A stretch of DNA of 64,000 nt from Amyelois transitella (taxonomy: Eukaryota; Arthropoda; Insecta; Lepidoptera; Pyralidae), in assembly GCF_032362555.1 (NCBI RefSeq), contig NC_083515.1, positions 5,677,001 to 5,741,000 of the forward strand, in the 5' to 3' direction. Position 1 is the stretch's first letter, and each line of letters opens with the position of its first letter. Below the pieces are notes generated by a model, which ran no database searches, was not told where the DNA came from, and saw only the letters and a list, made by a program, of their open reading frames with translations. The position numbers were made by a program, and so were the translations under genes. Shown here piece after piece: positions 31,001 through 41,526 of the stretch.

Positions 31001-34000
31001 ATCCCTTGCGGGGTAGACAGAGCCAACAGTTTTAAAAAGACTGAATGGCCACGTTCAGCTTTTAAGCCTAATAATAAAATTGAGATTCAAATAGTGATGG
31101 GTAGCTCGCCCATCGCCTTAAAAGAATCCCAAGCTTGTAAGCCTACAGCCTACCCCTTAGTCGCCTTTAACAACATCCATGGGAAAGAGATGGTCCTATT
31201 CTTTTTTTGTATTGGTGCCGGTACTAAAGTAGACTAACAAACCAAAAATCTTTTTACGTGAGAACTACGCATGTTATGTGCGGCAAAACCAGAATATTAT
31301 CAAACTGATTTTCACTTATATTTATATCTTATAGGTATTATGCTGTCGTACAATGATTAATGACTTTGAATTTTAAATTTCGTAACTTATTTGCAGGCAA
31401 ACTCATGCCTTGAGTTCATTCAAATGTCGATAACTTTTTTTTAGTGAACCGATTTTGATGAAACAAACTTTAAATGTTATTCAGTTAACTTTAAATGTTA
31501 TTAAGTTTAAAACAAAGCAATTGGTGAAAGTTTCAAGTAAATCGGTTCAGTACTTTCGGAGATAATCGTGATCATACGGTAGGTGTTCTGTATGCCTTTA
31601 GTAACTCACAGGAGTGACATAGACCAGTCCAACGAGGAATCCAACAGTGCATGCTAAACTCGACATGTAGATAGTGCGAACGTTAGGGAAGGCGTCCAGC
31701 AGGATAGTGTTCACGGTGGAGAGCAGGGCCACCCCCGACCCTACGCCCAGCACACCCATCATAAGGAAGAACAGGACTGAGAACAGCTGAAACAACGTAA
31801 GGCGAATTTGAGTGAGACTTTGTATAAAACTCTTGGGTTATTGAGTGTCTGATTGACTTGAAATTTGGTATGTAGGTTGGTTATGTAGTCCAAGGGTGCA
31901 CTAAGACTGATTCCCGAAATTCCCAGAAGAACGGGATTTTTCGCTATACGCGGGCGGAGCCGTGGTCATCCTTTAGTGGTGGTCATCCTATATATCGTGA
32001 TTAAAGGCAACTGCATATGTAACAAGCCTGTAGGTAGAGGCTGGGTGCTCTTTGCGGAGGTTAGACGGGAGCCGCAGCACATCGTCACGTCAGGGAATAA
32101 AATTTGATTTTCCAAGCAAACTCGTTTATGGAAATTGTCTATAATACTTAATTGTTTTCAATGTATATATAGGTACTAGTATTAAGTATTCGTACAATTC
32201 GCGGGTACTCTCGACCTGACCGTATTCGATTCGATCACGGTACGTTCGTACGGTGATTATTCCGATTTATAGAAATTATTTATTTGTAAAAATACAGACG
32301 ACACATGTTTGTCGATGAATACCTGAGGTACAAATGGTGACTGAGCGATGGCATCAGGATAAGAGATGAAGGCGAGGCTGGAGCCACCGGCGCCGATCAC
32401 GTTCCTGATATCTTCCTCGTTAAGCTGGTGCGCCAAGTTGCCCATGATGCCGAATATCGTTATTCCCGATATGAGACTTGTGAACGTATCCAATGTTGTC
32501 ACAATCATTGAATCTCTGGAAAGGAAACGAAGCTTTTTTGTTTGTTGTTTATTTAATTTTCTTTAATATGTACATACTTACGTATTTGCAACATAAAATC
32601 ACATCTCCTTTCCGGAGGGGTAGGCAGTACAGTTCATGTTTTCACTTGCCAAAATCCCTAAAAACTTCTTTTACTTTATCCAGATTCATTTTCTTCTAAA
32701 TACTTAATGTAAATAAAAATTGAAATAAGTTACACTTGGTAGGTAGCAAAAAGAAGTTGATTAAGATGTTTCTGTGACATGGTTGTCGTAGAAGTGAAAA
32801 CTATCTACCTATATACTAATTATTAGTTACTCGCTCTTGGTAAACAAATCAATTGATTCAGATGATTCAGATTTTTTTTGTGCATACTTACCTATATTGC
32901 AAATACTATGTTTTGGCTGGCAAATTAATACCAAGTATATTTATATTAGTTTAAATCCTTATGGGTACCCTAAATTTAACCGAAAATAAAAAAATACCGT
33001 GAGAAAGGACACTAATATCAAATAGATAATTATGTTGTCCCTGATTTTATTATAATTTTTGCGATAGGATAGAAATTTTATCACGGAAATTATTATGTTC
33101 TTATCTTGTTATCTTTATTAATATTATTAAAGTCCTTTTTATCTATAATATTCAGAATAACTTACATATATTATGTTTTAATTCTTAAGGTTACAGTGTG
33201 AACATTTTATGTATATTTTTCTCTTACAAATTCTCTTATAAAATACCAGTAGCATTTTCATTACTTGGGTCAAGATTACGCGTATGCTGTGTACACTTAA
33301 GTTTTACGATCAGGAGTACTATTTTTGCTAGAACAACATTTCAAAAATATTTTGCCACTGTAATCGCACATCGTTTGCTTCGGTTCTTTTTCCTATAACT
33401 ACGAGTAAAAGTAGAAAGTACCGTCTTACTTATTCTAAGCGGTTACAAAACACCTACAGCACAGCGCAATAGCACTTACAGTGAAATCGCCTAGCTTACC
33501 TGTAAACATTTTGCCGGAACCCATTGTAGGAGGAAAACATAACGAGCGCGCCCGAGCATACGGACAACGAGAAGAATACTTGTGTGACAGCAGAGTACCA
33601 AACCTGCAAGTGACAGGAACTTTTTAGTAAGAAAGCAGACTAAATAATTCTGTGATGTAGGTCACGAAGCGAATTTCTGTCAGGGTTCTGCAATATTTGC
33701 AGGGGAACATAATCCATGTTGGATCATGTTAGCATCGGATGACTATCAATTTAATGTTTATATAACTCAAAAAGAGTCTTGGTGTCTGGTCATGGAAGCA
33801 TTTGATTGAATCTGTGATATATGTTTATATATCACAGATTCAATCAAATAATATTCTTCAAGGACGAGTGTTAGTTCTTAATATTCAGGATAACATTACG
33901 TAAAAGTAGAAGGTCACTAGTTACGCATAATTTTAGATTTAGAGACGGCGATGAGATTGATCTACATAATTAATTACCACTAATATTGTGCCAAATTTTA

Positions 34001-37000
34001 TCATTTTAATCCAAAACCGCGATAGATTTTATCGAGAAGTGAATGATATTGCATTTTTCCAATAAAAAATTCCTTATAACTTACCTACCTATAGGTACAC
34101 AATGCAGTGTTAACATAAAAAAAGGTTTTAAGCAAAAATCCATGCCATGTTCCAGGTTCATCACGAGACCCTGGTTAACATTTTTATCCAATTTACACAT
34201 GCATTCAAAATGTTTGTTCAGTTAGTTAGAGCCGAGTAGTACTTCAAATAACATCGGGACAGGTGGAAAAAACAAATTACCTGTAAAACAGAACGCATTC
34301 TATCCGCACGCGTTATGATCGTTAATAAAGTTTGAGACCAATAATTACTCTCGTTGGCCAACTATATTACAATGGATCTGAATAGTCTAGCTGTCTCAAC
34401 CTTCTAGATTGTGTTCTAATAGTTACAATTTACATCTTACATTTAGCCCAATCTCCTCTCCTCTGGGACCGTGGGGCCCATCAGCTTTTCCGACAATTGT
34501 CGAAAAAGCTGATTGCGGTATCACGTGACCGGAGGGCTGGAAATTATCTGGCTCAGAATTAGCATTGTCATTCAAATTGGCCATGCTTCCAGCCTTCTGG
34601 GCACACTGCCGCATGTTGACGCTATGCCGGGACTGTACAATTTGTAAATTATATTGCAGTTTGTAATCATCTTTTATTTTCTTTCTTTTTTATAAGTAGT
34701 TTTAGCTTTAGTTTTAATTTGAGTTCATTTTAATTATTATTTATTGACAATAAATTATATAGAATCTAGACTATATTACAATATTTAGTGCGGTGTGGTT
34801 CCAGGCACTAATGAACACTTCATATAATTCCCATGGATGTTGTAAAAGGTGGCTAAGATGATTTTTGTAGGCGATAGGCTGGCAACCTGTCGCTATTTGA
34901 ACCTCAATGCCATTACTCAGCCATGCAGCTGAACGTGGCCTTTGCTCTGTCTAGGGATACCTATAGACGTGATGATATGTATGTAGATAGATAAAAACTT
35001 TTGCTTGAATCAACTGGACACATACACAAATAAGAAATGAGAATATTAACATTAGAATAAAACACAACACACAAACACAACAATATGGAAAAACATGTAA
35101 GTACAGATAACAATAACAACATGTGCCGCAGTGATACAAAATGGCGATAACTCAGCGATCTCATTGCTCAAGGAGCAAATACTGATTTTTAGTTATCATC
35201 AGGATTAAATATTTATACATGACACCGCTAGAGTCCAGCAAAATCCAAAACGTTGGATAATATACCCGTGAGATACAAGATTAATGCAGATTTACCATTC
35301 CCAAGTTTCCAGGTATATTACAATAGAATCAGAAAAGTTACAATTAGCAACTTACATTAACTTCTAAAATTTTGTTCCATTCTGGAGTCAAGAAAAACAA
35401 AATCCCCTTGCCAGCTCCCTCTAATGTAACGGCCCTGTAAGATAAAGAGCTTTGATAATAAACAGAAATAATATGACAAACTTTTCTTGTTTTTCCGATT
35501 TGTAGGTATGTTATAACCGAAATAATTTAAAACAAGTATACTTAAAATGCAACACTACTCAAAATGATTTATGATCATGCAGCTTCTCAGAAGAAATATA
35601 TCATCTATAAAATTCATCTCAGGAATAAAATTACACAGATCTAGGATTTTACTAGTGTTGCAACAGAACTCTGCTTCCGCTTCTGCATCTGCAGAAGTTC
35701 CGCATGTTTTTTCAGTTCCGTTTCTGCTTCTGGTTCCGCAAACTAATAACAGAACTCGAAACGGATGCGGGGCGAGAGCGGTGAGGTGGGGTGCGACATG
35801 ACGGCGGCGTGGCGGGGGCCCGCGCGTCGACGAAACTTTCGTTCCATTTATCTTCAAAACCACTAGTCCGATTTTAATGCGGTTTTCAGTGATGGGTTTG
35901 GATTAAATTGCTACATATTGTTAGATAGGTTTTACGTCAATAATTCATCAGGGGGCGCTTTAGTAGACATTTCTTTATGAAACCAATTTCATCGTTTAGA
36001 GTAGATAGGTTGGTACATTTAAACCATTATGTCGTGGGTATTTCAAAATTTTTAATTTTGTTACTTGTACTACTACAAATTTAATAAAAAACATTTAAAA
36101 ATACAAAATTGTGCTTTTTCTTTATAGTATTAACGCTTCCGTTTCCGCTTCCGTTTCCGCTTCCGCTTCCGTTAAGATTTACTTTTGACATCTGATTCCG
36201 TTTCTGCTTCCGTAATGCCAGTTCCGTTGCATCACTAGATTTTACTAGCTCGCCTTAGTAAATTTAAACTCAAAAATATTTATTGCTTATCTGTGTAGAT
36301 ATGTGGATGGAAATGTTATATATAGTAACAACAGTTGTCCCGTTCAGGCATGCAATATTTTCAACTTTTTTAATACCAACACGTAATGTCTTCATCTTAT
36401 AAAAGATTATCTTCATCATATATCTACATCTTAAGAAAGTTATACAGACAATCATCAATTTTATTGTATCTTCTTGTAATTGTTATTTATGATATACTTA
36501 GGCCGAACTTATTACACATACTAGGTTAGGTATATATTATGCTTACTAACCTAATTAACAAAATAATGAGCACTACGTAAGGGAAGAGAGCTAGGAAATA
36601 AGCAGCTTTTCCAGAACTTTTGACTCCACGCGCAACGATGAAGAAAATTATAAGCCAAGAAGCCAATAAGCACAAAGTGAGGTCCCATATAGGTGCACCT
36701 GGAAACATTAATTAGATAATATAGAAATGATAGGTACATTAAAAACTGTGGTAAACACGTTTGTTCTACAACATATTATTTGCATGAAACCAAATTATTT
36801 TCAATAGTGCTGATGAAACATCACTTAAGATCATGTTGCCAATAAATAATTGAATGTAGATTAAGTTATTTCTACAATTCAAAATTGTGAGATGTAAGGA
36901 GGAAAAGTTTACCAATTCCGTCGTGTATGCCGTCTGATTGACGAAGCACCGTTTGCCTGAAAATAAAAGCAGAAATAGTGACTTCAATATTATTATTAGT

Positions 37001-39780
37001 ATCAATCTTGATATCAAGCTAAGATAATGAATTCAATGTACATATTATGTGTATGTGGGATGTCGTTATCTAAATACTTAATTAGGTTTCTAATGTGGCA
37101 ACAAATTTATCTTATAGGACAAACCTAAAGCAAAACTTAAAAGTATTTTTTGGGTTTAAGAGAATCGATCAAAATATATTGTGGTGGGACATCAATCGTG
37201 GTCTTAATATATAAATTTGGTTACAACTTTTAAGAAAAATTACAAAAGACTAACGTGAAATACAGTTCCGCGCTTTTGACGAACGTTTCATTGCTGTCTG
37301 AATCAGCTGACTCTCCCGAAGGCACGCAATTGAACTCTGCGATCCATTCTTCTTTACATACAGACCATGGCAGTGTGGCGTTGAAACTCATCGCAAAGTA
37401 GTATAAGCAAAGAGCGATGATAGATACGTAGTAGGATAATATATAAACTGCACCTAGCGCTTGCGCGTAGCCCGTTCCTGAAAATACACTCATATATGTT
37501 ATCGTTAAACAAAACGATAGAAAATAAATAACAATCAATACATATAATAAAACAGTAAAATTTTTGTCTGTACATTGGGTATATTTAAAAAAAATAACTT
37601 ATTATGATGAAAAAGAAATAGTAATCGAGCATGAATTTTAAAAAAGGTCTGTCTGTTTGTATGTTGTTTGTACACGCTAGTCTCCAGAACTACTGAACGG
37701 ATTTGAATAAAACTTTTTTGTTGTATAGGTCTTATGCCTGGTCAATATATAGGGTATAATTTATTTTGGAATCTGGAACAGCTGATTTCGAACCATAACT
37801 ACTCAGCTTAACTATAGGAAATATCGAAAAGACGTCTTAACAATTGTTGTTTAGCCGTATGAGCATTGTAAGATATCATCAAAGATCGGAAACACCTGAT
37901 GCAGAACCATTATAGAGTTATAGAATAACACGCAAACGGAGTTGCGGCCAACAGCTAGTATATTAATAAAACGATTATAATAATGTATTGTTATTTACCT
38001 TTCATAGCGGGTGATAACTTCCAGATCCTTACGCAGTTACTGCTACTAAATTGTCCTAATACTGTTTCGAGGTAATACATGGGTTTGCCTATGACTAGAA
38101 GGACGATGATGTAAGGAATGAGGAAGGCCCCGCCACCATTCTGGTAGGCGATGAACGGGAATCGCCAGACGTTGCCGAGCCCCACCGACGTGGCGATGCA
38201 CGACATGAGGAATTCCCATTGGTTGTCCCATTTTGGCCGTTCGGCTCGTTTGTCATTCTGAAACGTGGAAACTTCTGAAAGGTTTGTGTTTAAGAGATCA
38301 TTGTTCAAAATTGTTTTGAATTATAGAAGCTCCAAGTATATAAGAATTAGATGAAATGAAAAAGATAGATAAGTAAATATCTAGTTTATTTTATTTTACC
38401 ACAGAGACTTTACATGATCACCGAATCAGCAAATGTCTACTGTAAGAGTTTGATTGTTCTGTCTTCGTCCATTAAAAGTTATAACAGTGTGTTTTAAGCT
38501 TTTATTTAACTTTTAATGTTCATAAAAACCAATGTAAATGTAGCGGGAGCGATGTTTCGGCTCGGCCGCCACCAAAGGGAGGACTTACCCGCCAGGCCAG
38601 ATAATGTGCCTGGGGAACCGCGGCTCCAACGATGTAGAGCCGGAGGTTGTATTTATGCTCCAATTCGTGAAATCTTTGCTTGTGGATTTAGACCTTTCGC
38701 TGTTTTTGACTGATAGCGTCACGTGATTTTGTTTTTGCGACTTGTACCGTAGAGAGATTTTAACAATAATTTTTTATATTAACCTAAGTATACCTACCTA
38801 CATTTTAAGATATTTTACCGAAATTATAATTATTATAAATTTAAAACCTATATAATGAAAACTACCGAAGTTCCCGTATGCCACAAACATGTATATCTAT
38901 TGTACAAAGATAGGTAGGTATGTTTAGCAATTTAGATAACAAATTCTTTGTTACCTATATTACCAATAGTTATCCTTATCTTAGTTTGTACCAATTTTAA
39001 TACTTTATTTTATCTAACCCAGTAATGTGTACTAATAGGTATCTAAAATGTTAGTAAATAACTTGCCTACATTATAGTGTAATAAGTTAGTGTGGCGAAG
39101 ATACCCGGCAATGCAGATTCACATAATTTAGTTAAATAGTTCTTTACGAAAGATAAACTGTACATGACTTGGTCAACTGAAGTCAAGATGCACACTTGAA
39201 CTCAATATATACGGATGATATTAAAGACACCGGAATAATATAAGACTAGATGATATCAAATTCGAAATTGTTCATGTAAATATCGCCTGTTACTGCTAAA
39301 TTCCATATTGTTAGTTGTCAAGGTTACCTCTCGTCAGCCTAAACCGATCGGGAAAGTACCTACATTACAATAGAGACATGGAGAAAGACAAAATTTGTAG
39401 ACATATTAATAACGCTCATTTAAAATGTTAATAAGGGTTCTATTGAAATTTGCATACGCCACATTTCATTTTTACATCGCTGATAGTTATTGCACTTTTT
39501 CTCTTTAAGTAGGTATCCTCATTGAAACAAAAATAACTCTAGGATTGATGAAACAAGCACAGTCCGACGTTAGCTTTTATTTTTCGATATATTTATTAAT
39601 TTACACTGATGTATTCCAAATTATTATTTTTACCTTAAAAAATAAAACATGTTTTACCTTGTTTTTACTTGGTGTCGTCAAAGAAGGATCTACTTTGTTT
39701 GGAGGTGGATCTAAACCCTTTTCGGGCGAGGGGTCAAAGCCTGGGTTCTCACCATTTTCAAAGTTCACTGCGTTTTGTTC
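28086..39780 (-). CDS. SLC6 sodium-dependent amino-acid transporter, copy A (13 exons)
   Basis: Minus-strand exons, 5' to 3': 39780-39658, 38257-37999, 37477-37255, 36956-36913, 36698-36551, 35434-35356, 33603-33500, 32515-32323, 31786-31610, 30126-30027, 29553-29377, 29143-29049, 28259-28086. They total 1896 nt (632 codons with stop). Motifs are [20 protein letters not shown] in TM1, PWSVC with an N-glycosylatable extracellular loop 2 (SNET), FFSLSVC...MFSSYN in TM6, [19 protein letters not shown] and LVYVTPGGQY: a complete 12-TM Na+/Cl- symporter core. Gly replaces the TM1 Asp of monoamine carriers, so an amino acid is the likely substrate. The start codon is unresolved: exon 1 opens in phase 0 at an acceptor, and an ATG directly before a GTAATA donor at 39876-39874 is only a weak candidate. 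Closest groups by motif are insect nutrient amino-acid and glycine-transporter-like proteins. Confidence 0.93.
28475..28680 (-). repeat. about 200-bp segment homologous, inverted, to 38552-38756
   Basis: Read on the minus strand it shares, in order, GTAGCG.GAGCGA, TTCGGCTCG.CC, CACCAAAG, GGAACCGCGG.TCCAA.GATG, TGCTCCAAT, GTGAAATCTTTGCTTG and ATAGCGT with 38552-38756. It lies in the last intron of transporter A. Confidence 0.7.
29690..29775 (-). repeat. family E 3' tail fragment
   Basis: Minus copy of the AGTCTCTACCTACCCTCCGGGAAAG..GCGTGATT tail seen at 3868-4090. Intronic. Confidence 0.5.
30243..30513 (+). repeat. family C tRNA-derived SINE with inverted duplication of its tail
   Basis: Same head as 15175-15415 (TGGCGCAGCGGTGGTACGC, GGTTCGAATCCC). 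Arms 30375-30431 and 30446-30502 pair over 57 bp with two mismatches and two G-U pairs around a 14-nt loop, so the SINE tail is present twice in opposite orientation. Confidence 0.85.
30533..31578. repeat. family D repeat interrupted by family A
   Basis: Blocks match 19375-20165 in order. The copy is split at the sequence TAAAGTAGACT, which now stands on both sides (30858-30868 and 31225-31235) of an inserted family A unit. It lies in an intron of SLC6 copy A. Confidence 0.8.
30869..31224 (-). repeat. family A dimer inserted in family D
   Basis: One near-complete minus copy (31224-30976) is followed head-to-tail by a 5'-truncated second unit (30975-30869). Both end in CATACATACATATGGTCACG. 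Flanking 11-bp direct repeats mark it as a single insertion. Confidence 0.8.
32583..32695 (-). repeat. family E 3' tail fragment
   Basis: Minus copy with ACTGCCTACCCCTCCGGAAAGG and the AATCTGGATAAAG region. Truncated and intronic. Confidence 0.45.
33800..33849. repeat. perfect 22-bp inverted repeat with 6-nt loop
   Basis: 33800-33821 and 33828-33849 are exact reverse complements; the arm starts ATTTGATTGAATCTGTGATA. Lies in the intron just upstream of exon 7 of SLC6 copy A. Confidence 0.85.
34423..34614 (-). other. unassigned 63-codon open frame with internal palindrome
   Basis: A minus frame ends [13 protein letters not shown] inside a GC-richer block of the intron between exons 6 and 7 of SLC6 copy A. 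Bases 34480-34513 form a 34-bp palindrome with one mismatched pair, centred on AATT. It has no splice signals in phase with the transporter. Probably part of a transposable element, but not recognised. Confidence 0.3.
34789..34984 (+). repeat. family A repeat, diverged with deletions
   Basis: Head GTGCGGTGTGGTTCCAGGCAC, middle GGCGATAGGCTGGCAACCTG and GCTGAACGTGGCC, tail ATAGACGTGATGATATGTATG. Intronic in SLC6 copy A. Confidence 0.75.
35645..36245. mobile_element. hAT-like MITE with 8-bp target duplication
   Basis: The unit 35653-36237 (585 bp) is flanked by the exact direct repeat GATTTTAC at 35645-35652 and 36238-36245. The ends are inverted repeats TAGTG[T/A]TGCAAC[A/G]GAACT (16 of 18). 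An 8-bp TSD and this type of terminus fit the hAT superfamily. Inside are GCTTCC/GTTTCC hexamer arrays near both ends and a GC-rich patch around 35765-35830. It encodes no transposase. It sits in an intron of SLC6 copy A. Confidence 0.8.
37615..37962 (+). repeat. non-autonomous repeat ending in CTAGT
   Basis: Carries GTCTGTCTGTTTGTATGTTG, CTGAACGGATTTGAATAAAAC, AACACGCAAACGGAGTTGCGG and ends CCAACAGCTAGTAT. This is a recognisable lepidopteran Helitron-like or similar non-coding repeat. Class is uncertain. Confidence 0.5.
38552..38756 (+). repeat. about 200-bp segment homologous, inverted, to 28475-28680
   Basis: Relatively GC-rich block in intron 1 of SLC6 copy A. Its partner lies in the last intron in opposite orientation, so the pair brackets exons 2-12. 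A 65-codon frame here is not conserved in the partner and is not called a gene. Confidence 0.7.
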
Positions 39781-39783
39781 CTA

Positions 39784-41526
39784 AATAAAACAATAAATCA
39801 TTATTATCACGTTGTTTTTCACGTTTATATCGAACTAAGAACTGAGATATTTAGGTTATAAAATGATTATTACCATGTATACTTTTATTGGTCACTAGGT
39901 AATTGAGTCTACAAAAAAACCTAGTGTTGCGCGGTGTTATGCTCTGCATACAAAAGAGTAAGGAACTTATAAAAATCAACTGACTTTATTTATTGTTCGG
40001 CATAAAAATATATCTCGTGATAATTGGATTGATAATAACGATATCTTGTATAATTAACACGTGGTAGATTATGATAATCGACTTTTGTCAGTAGGTGTGA
40101 TCCAAGATCCAAAAATCGTATAAACTATGTCATTTTATAAAAGCTAAATTTAGAGGATTGTAAGTGTAAAGATTTATCATCTATTGTTTCTTTAAGTATA
40201 ACAGTACTTAAAGTAATCGCATAACAAAAGTTTAAAATTAAAACTAAAGCGTTGTATACTTAGTTTTGATTAGTCCAACAGATTCGTATTTGGTTTTCAC
40301 AAGTCAGCTAAAAAAATCATGCCAGGGTTCCGTATTTTTTTTTGCTATAAATTTTATTACAACTATCATTACAGACTAAATCTAATTTGTTAGGATTGGG
40401 AATAAATTAATAAAAATATTGGTTCTAGTTAACAAATTGTTTGATAACATATAAGCAGGCGATGAGCATATTACGGAAAATTTTAGTCGCGCAACATATT
40501 GTTTTATTAAAATAATCATTTTCCTAAACGTCACGCTGTAAACGTGCAATGTTATCTATTGGTAGTTGTTATGCTAGCATTCGGTGCATAATTCTTAAAA
40601 TTTGTAAACAATGAATTAATCATCAATCAATCGATACTAGTAAAAAAAACAGGACCGGTTTTTATAATTTAGACACAGGGATAGACAAAATCTTAAGTAA
40701 GAGAAAGCAAAGCCTTGTCCAAAAGCTATGTAACTAACTATATTTTTTTTCAGTAATTAAGGTGATGGAAATCCGAAGCTACTTAAGTGAAGGGACCTGA
40801 AATTTAGCATGCAAGATTAATGGAAGTATAGGAGACTCACTGAAAGAGGATATACTTACTTACGAGCAAATGTGACGATGAACTGTAACGAGATTCATTA
40901 TTCCAAGCAGACAGATTTTTTTACCAACAGAAATTTTGACTGAGAGTTGATTCATTAAAGTTAATTAAGTTTGCTTTTCATTTAAGTATAATATAACATA
41001 CATACATACCTATATATAACCACGTCTATATCTCTCGCGGGGTAGACACAGCCTTAAAAAGACTAATAGTCTTAAAAAGACTAATAGGCCACGTTCAGAT
41101 GGTTGGCCTAATGATAAAATTGAGATTCAAATAGTGACAGGTTGCTAGCCTGTCGTCTAAAAGAAGAATCTAAAGTTTATAAACCTATCACTTAGTCGCC
41201 TTTTACGAAAGAGATTAAAAAATATATAATTTTTCCTTTTGGTGCCGAGAAACACACGATATAGTATAATAGGTATTATTTATATGGGAGTCTCAAGGTA
41301 GGTGTAGTTTTGAGAAGGAACACCTATGTATCTTTGTCAAGTTAGATAATGATTATATATATTTATTTTTTATATGTATAAGTAATGTCGCCCTCATTCA
41401 TTCATTTTAACCAAAGGACGGATTTTGTTGCAGTTTTCACTCTTACTTAGACGATTTATCACCGAATGTTTATATAAAACATCCTTCAAAGAAGACTTTG
41501 CAAGGTAGGGTCAGGTCTTTTTTATA
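39784..41526. other. upstream of SLC6 copy A; no gene recognised
   Basis: AT-rich. Contains a weak candidate first codon for copy A at 39874-39876 and a family A minus copy at about 40998-41255. The promoter was not located. Confidence 0.45.
40998..41255 (-). repeat. family A repeat, near full length
   Basis: From CATACATACCTATATATAACCACGTC to CCTTTTGGTGCCGAGAAACAC, with a short internal duplication of CTTAAAAAGACTAATAG. Confidence 0.75.

Noticed and set aside
35571..35863. Open frames on both strands around the GC-rich patch
   Set aside because: They cross the boundary and hexamer array of the hAT-like MITE and carry no recognisable domain.
38516..38713. 65-codon plus-strand open frame, GC-rich
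   Set aside because: The inverted partner at 28475-28680 does not preserve the frame; treated as repeat-like DNA.
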